A DNA stretch of 64,000 bases. Source: PALSA-693 sp963781155 (GTDB taxonomy: Bacteria; Actinomycetota; Acidimicrobiia; Acidimicrobiales; Palsa-688). Below are positions 60,910 through 64,000 of this stretch, one piece after another (positions within the stretch are counted from its first letter, which is position 1; every line of letters starts with the position of its first letter). Location of the stretch: the NCBI GenBank assembly GCA_963781155.1, contig CAWAEC010000009.1, positions 124,001 to 188,000 on the forward strand, in the 5' to 3' direction. A model generated the notes under the pieces. That model was not told the DNA's origin, did not search any database, and saw only the letters and a program-made list of their open reading frames with translations. The position numbers and the translations under genes are program-made.

Positions 60910-61476
60910 GTGGAAGCAGCCAAGGAGGTATTCGCGGAGCACGGCCTCCTGGATGCCCGCATCGCCGACATCACGGAACGAGCCGGCATCTCTTACGGGT
61001 CGTTTTACAATTACTTCGACTCGAAAGAGGAGCTGTTTCGAGAGATCGCGGTGGAAGTCGACGCCCGTCTCCGCGCCCCTATGGACGAGGTCATCCTGGC
61101 TCGCCAGTCGGAACTATCTCCTCAAGATCGGCTCCGCGAGGCCATCCGCCGGCATTACCAGATCTACCGCGACGAGGCGAGCCTGCTCGGGGCGATCGAG
61201 CAGGCCGCTCGTCTTGATGAAGTGGTGGCCTCAAACCGAGCCAAACAACAACGCGAGGACACCGGTCTGGTTGCGGAATCCATCCGATCACTCCAGGAGC
61301 GCGGATTCGCCGATCCCCGATTGGATCCCACCGTGGCCGCAGCCGCGCTTGGTGCCATGACCTATCGATTCGCCGAACAATGGCTGGCGGACGAGGGGCT
61401 CGATTGCGAGTTCGAGCAGGGTGTCGAAACCGTCACCCGTCTCTTCATCAACGCGCTGGGCCTCGGCGGGACCTGA
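60910..61476 (+). CDS. TetR-family transcriptional regulator
   Basis: The 188-residue protein has VEAAKEVFAEHGLLDARIADITERAGISYGSFYNYFDSKEELF, a complete TetR helix-turn-helix, and a C-terminal ligand domain. In-frame sequence upstream (GARTRSRL) looks like a longer N-terminus but holds no ATG, GTG or TTG before the preceding stop, so GTG is the only standard start. It is in tandem with the amidohydrolase gene and may regulate it and itself. Confidence 0.85.
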   Translation: MEAAKEVFAEHGLLDARIADITERAGISYGSFYNYFDSKEELFREIAVEVDARLRAPMDEVILARQSELSPQDRLREAIRRHYQIYRDEASLLGAIEQAARLDEVVASNRAKQQREDTGLVAESIRSLQERGFADPRLDPTVAAAALGAMTYRFAEQWLADEGLDCEFEQGVETVTRLFINALGLGGT

Positions 61477-61573
61477 GCGGCGCGTCAGGACGCCATCGAA
61501 ATCGGCAGGCGGCCTCCTTTGGTTGCCGGGCCGTGGCGAGCTGCCCACCCACCAGCGGGCCGGCTCGAGCAGG

Positions 61574-62026
61574 TCAGGAGCCGGTCAGCTGTGGGCTGCT
61601 CTCGGGCGCTTCGAACCGGGAGCGGCCGCCTTCGATGCTTGTCAGCACCAGGCGCGAACCGAGGATCACATCGCGGCGCCGCTCGTCGGTCGGTCCGTAT
61701 TCGATCGCCAGCCACCAAAATCGCCCGTACTTTCCCGCCTTGGAGAGAGAGCAGCGGTGGTCGCCGGCAGCGGCGATCAGCGCGACGAGGGGACCGGGGC
61801 CCACGCCGACAACCGTAATCGCCCAGCCCGGGAGGGTGATCCTCACAGCGCCGGTCGGGGTGGTCGCCACGCCGGAGATCGGCAGCCCACGGAACTCATT
61901 GACGTGCGAGAGCAGCTCCTGGGAGTGCTCAGCGACTATTCGACGAGCGCGACGCCGCCAGGTAGACCGGGCTCGCCACCCCAGGTGGCTCACCGGATCC
62001 TCGCTTGTGCGGTACAACGATGACAT
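61574..62026 (-). CDS. Hypothetical protein
   Basis: The 150-residue product has a basic N-terminus (RARSTWRRRARRIVAEHSQELLSHV) and a hydrophobic middle (WAITVVGVGPGPLVALIAAAG) followed by KYGRFWWLAIEYGPTDERR. No family recognised. The ATG is clear and the minus-strand codon pattern is better than that of the long plus-strand frames opposite. It is convergent with the TetR gene. Confidence 0.5.
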   Translation of the reverse strand: MSSLYRTSEDPVSHLGWRARSTWRRRARRIVAEHSQELLSHVNEFRGLPISGVATTPTGAVRITLPGWAITVVGVGPGPLVALIAAAGDHRCSLSKAGKYGRFWWLAIEYGPTDERRRDVILGSRLVLTSIEGGRSRFEAPESSPQLTGS

Positions 62027-62229
62027 GACAGAGCCCTTCCCTGGGCGGTTTGACCTGAACGAGACTGGGATTTGGTTCGCGCGTCACGTGGGCGGAAGAC
62101 GACCCGCGGTGACAGGACGACTCGCGACAGTCCCCGCCTCGCGGAGGGCACGACCGGGGGACGACTCGGGTGACCGAAGGTGCTGCGCTGGCGCCGCCCC
62201 GCGCCGGTGAGGACGAATTCGCTAGTGGC

Positions 62230-62349
62230 TCAATCGGCTGACACTCCGACACCGCGGCGCCGGGTCCCGGACTGCTTCGCCCGGAGTGAAGCACCGAGGA
62301 GGGCAGTGTGAGCGGCGATGACATGAATCGGCTTGGGGGTTGTCGCCAC
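62230..62349 (-). CDS. Possible 39-residue peptide with a strong ribosome site
   Basis: GTG is preceded by AAGGAGGAG at good spacing. The peptide reads ATTPKPIHVIAAHTALLGAS and ends GTRRRGVGVSAD; it is basic, with no Cys and no leader/core motif I recognise. It lies 200 bp upstream of, and in the same direction as, the hypothetical gene. Could be a small protein or the start of a lost gene. Confidence 0.35.
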   Translation of the reverse strand: MATTPKPIHVIAAHTALLGASLRAKQSGTRRRGVGVSAD

Positions 62350-62564
62350 AAGCTCCTCCTTTCGTTCTATGGGTAATGCAGTTCTAACGCGGAACGATGG
62401 CCCGGGCCACCGAATATTCGTCGCTGCCAGAGGGAGGCGTCCAGAGACTGGTCTGGCTGGGGCGACAACGACGCCCTCGATCGTCAACCTTTCCAGGAGA
62501 TAGTGTGATTGGGGCGAGGCGGAGCCGAGATAACGCGAGCCCGGATGTGCAGAGTCACCGATTT

Positions 62565-62663
62565 ATGGAAGAGAACGACATGGACCTCCACGACTCTTAC
62601 GTGATCACCTCGGCTGACATGGCCACCGCCACCATGCGTGCCAGACCGAGCGCAGGCCGATGA
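62565..62663 (+). CDS. Possible 32-residue leader coupled to the CMD gene
   Basis: The frame (MEENDMDLHDSYVITSADM...) stops with TGA that overlaps the ATG of the carboxymuconolactone-decarboxylase-like gene by four bases. GGAAGAG could drive its second ATG. It may be a translational-coupling leader, or the remnant of an upstream enzyme. No homology recognised. Confidence 0.35.
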   Translation: MEENDMDLHDSYVITSADMATATMRARPSAGR

Positions 62664-63214
62664 CCCCCGTATTGCCGGACAAGCCGTCCGGATTGCCGCA
62701 ATCGGGTCGCGAGGTGCTCGCCAGGGAAGGGGATGAGAAGGGCGGACCGTCGACTCAACCGCTTGCGCCTTTCTTCGAGTGCTGGCTCGATACTTTCATC
62801 TTCAACGGCCACCTCGATCCAAAGCTTCGCGAGTTAGCAATCCTCCGGATGATGTGGCGGTGCAGGCAGTCATTCGAGTGGGGAAACCACTACCGGTTGG
62901 CCCGGAATGCGGGATTGTCACCCCAGGAGATTGTCGCGGTCCGTACCCGTAATCCGGACGGCGACTTGCAGGGCGACGTCGCGGTCGTGGTGCGAGCCGC
63001 CGATGAGGTAGTGGATATCGGCCACATCACCGCGCACACGTACACGGCCGTTCGAGAGGTGTTTCCTGAATCCGAGCTGGTGCAGGAATTCCTGTACCTG
63101 GTCGCGGGCTACCGGATGTTCGCCAGCGTCAGCGCCACGACTCAGGTGACAGCCGAGAGCCGGGGAATGCGAATGTGGCCCCCTGACGGCAGGGGGCCGG
63201 AGGCAGCGCCATAG
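62660..63214 (+). CDS. Carboxymuconolactone decarboxylase / AhpD-like protein
   Basis: The 184-residue protein has the helical CMD core LDPKLRELAILRMMWRCRQSFEWGNHYRLARNAGLSPQEI. It has one Cys (WRCRQSFEW) at the first position of the AhpD CxxC site and lacks the second, and keeps the later His of EWGNH. In this branch the role may be decarboxylation or protein-associated redox; ring-cleavage products of aromatics are classic CMD substrates. It follows a tiny coupled frame. Confidence 0.85.
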   Translation: MTPVLPDKPSGLPQSGREVLAREGDEKGGPSTQPLAPFFECWLDTFIFNGHLDPKLRELAILRMMWRCRQSFEWGNHYRLARNAGLSPQEIVAVRTRNPDGDLQGDVAVVVRAADEVVDIGHITAHTYTAVREVFPESELVQEFLYLVAGYRMFASVSATTQVTAESRGMRMWPPDGRGPEAAP

Positions 63215-63303
63215 CGCGGCGCTTGTTACCGGAGGACACACCCAAGCCCCCATGGACGCCTCTCTGGCCTGAACTCGACGAACCCGGACGGGCCGTGATT
63301 CGG

Positions 63304-63705
63304 CTAGCGACTTTGGACCTCGAGCCAGTTTCCCTCTGGGTCCCGGATCATGGCGAGGGACAGTCCCCCGGCCGCCTCGTTGGGTGCGGTCGGTACGTCA
63401 AGCCCAAACTTCCGGCAGGCGTCGAGCACCGCTTGCACATCATCGACAACCAGGGTGAAGTATCGAACGCCGGCTCGCGCGTCAAACCGATCGCTCGGAT
63501 CGGGATCAGGTGACGATCCTTCCGGTTCGAAGATACGCAAGATACTGCCCCCCGCCCGGAAGCGGTGGATCTTCCCGGCTCCGGGAAAGACGATAGACCG
63601 AAGTGGCTCGAAGCCAAGGCACTCGCCGTAGAACGCAACCAACTGTTCGGGCGCGGCGGACACGATGCCGACACCAAGAGGGGCACGAACCTCGAAACTC
63701 ACCAC
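63304..63705 (-). CDS. VOC-family (glyoxalase/extradiol-like) protein
   Basis: The 133-residue product has two beta-alpha-beta-beta-beta modules: LGVGIVSAAPEQLVAFYGECLGFEPLRS and GVRYFTLVVDDVQAVLDACRKFG, closing with MIRDPEGNWLEVQSR, where Glu is a usual metal ligand. VOC proteins include isomerases, epimerases such as methylmalonyl-CoA epimerase and dioxygenases. It is convergent with the CMD gene. Reaction not determined. Confidence 0.87.
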   Translation of the reverse strand: MVSFEVRAPLGVGIVSAAPEQLVAFYGECLGFEPLRSIVFPGAGKIHRFRAGGSILRIFEPEGSSPDPDPSDRFDARAGVRYFTLVVDDVQAVLDACRKFGLDVPTAPNEAAGGLSLAMIRDPEGNWLEVQSR

Positions 63706-63910
63706 CCGATGGTAGCCCGCGCCTCGCGGATGGGACCGGTCTGACCTCCGCGTTTCGGATTCCCTAAGACCGCCACCGTCGCTGCTCCGAGCTACCGAGC
63801 GACCGGCCGCTGACGCCGGGATTCACAAGATCTCCACATCCTCTCGATGTGGGCCGCAATTCGGTCAGCTCCAATAGATCACACAACAAGCAGTCAAGCC
63901 GGGAGCATCC

Positions 63911-64000
63911 ATGTCCGCGTACCATTGCCCGCTTTGTCCACTTATTTTCCAGCACCGCAGTGAAGCCGAATGGCATCTGCGGGAGGAGCACCGATCGCGC
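63911..64000 (+). CDS. Zinc-finger-like protein, cut by window end
   Basis: The first 30 codons read MSAYHCPLCPLIFQHRSEAEWHLREEH and continue past the edge. Two Cys (C6, C9) and two His (H22, H27) form a Cys2-His2-like knuckle found at the N-terminus of small actinobacterial proteins of unknown function. No strong ribosome site is visible (GGGAGCATCC). The rest is outside the window. Confidence 0.6.
   Translation, partial: MSAYHCPLCPLIFQHRSEAEWHLREEHRSR

Noticed and set aside
62230..62349. Mycofactocin-type or other RiPP precursor
   Set aside because: No conserved core motif or Cys, and no radical-SAM or maturation genes nearby.

Overview
The window is GC-rich DNA from an actinobacterium, probably an uncultured or environmental lineage of Actinomycetota. 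The support is an actinobacterial OB-fold protein, two LLM-type (F420-dependent class) oxidoreductases, LipM/LipQ-like esterase architecture, frequent GTG starts, and a Cys2-His2 'EWHLREEH'-type protein at the right edge. No rRNA, tRNA or CRISPR array was seen, and genus cannot be set from this sequence alone.

Layout. 1-6.9 kb is a mixed housekeeping edge: OB-fold protein, GT51 transglycosylase, esterase, bacterioferritin-associated ferredoxin with bacterioferritin, a CoA-transferase and a D-amino-acid-oxidase-like flavoprotein. 6.9-37.3 kb is a catabolic accessory region. It holds a TetR-LLM-molybdenum hydroxylase (L-M-S) operon, four metal-dependent amidohydrolases of the PF04909 type, SDRs, a TauD-type dioxygenase, CaiB/BaiF CoA-transferases, a DUF35-thiolase fusion, a pair of acyl-CoA dehydrogenases divergent from a thiolase/DUF35 pair, two periplasmic-binding-type proteins and a second LLM enzyme. 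37.4-46.7 kb holds a double-hotdog thioesterase, a cell-envelope module (peptidoglycan-binding protein and membrane esterase), a transporter gene split by an IS1380-family element, a second intact IS1380 element with clear ends, an alpha/beta hydrolase lacking its serine, and a frameshifted MBL hydrolase. 46.6-63.7 kb is a second catabolic block: TetR-SDR-enoyl-CoA hydratase-SnoaL, a tight P450-amidohydrolase-ferredoxin-double CaiB operon, SDRs, an acyl-CoA synthetase, an amidohydrolase closely related to one in the first block, a TetR gene behind a perfect 22-bp hairpin, and CMD and VOC proteins.

How the genes may work together. Ligase or CoA-transferases make acyl-CoAs; acyl-CoA dehydrogenases, hydratase and SDRs oxidise them; Ltp2/DUF35-type proteins could cleave by retro-aldol chemistry; and P450, Mo-hydroxylase, TauD, LLM and amidohydrolase enzymes could oxidise or open a ring. 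This suggests breakdown of a cyclic or polycyclic carboxylic compound such as a terpenoid, steroid or aromatic acid. The substrate is not shown by the sequence.

The region is eroding or poorly assembled in places. Three genes need a one-base frame correction, two acyl-CoA dehydrogenases survive only as C-terminal pieces (one with a nonsense codon), one SMP-30-like gene is a 58-codon stub, and one transporter is interrupted by an IS. Two short tandem repeats lie exactly over a gene start and a gene stop.
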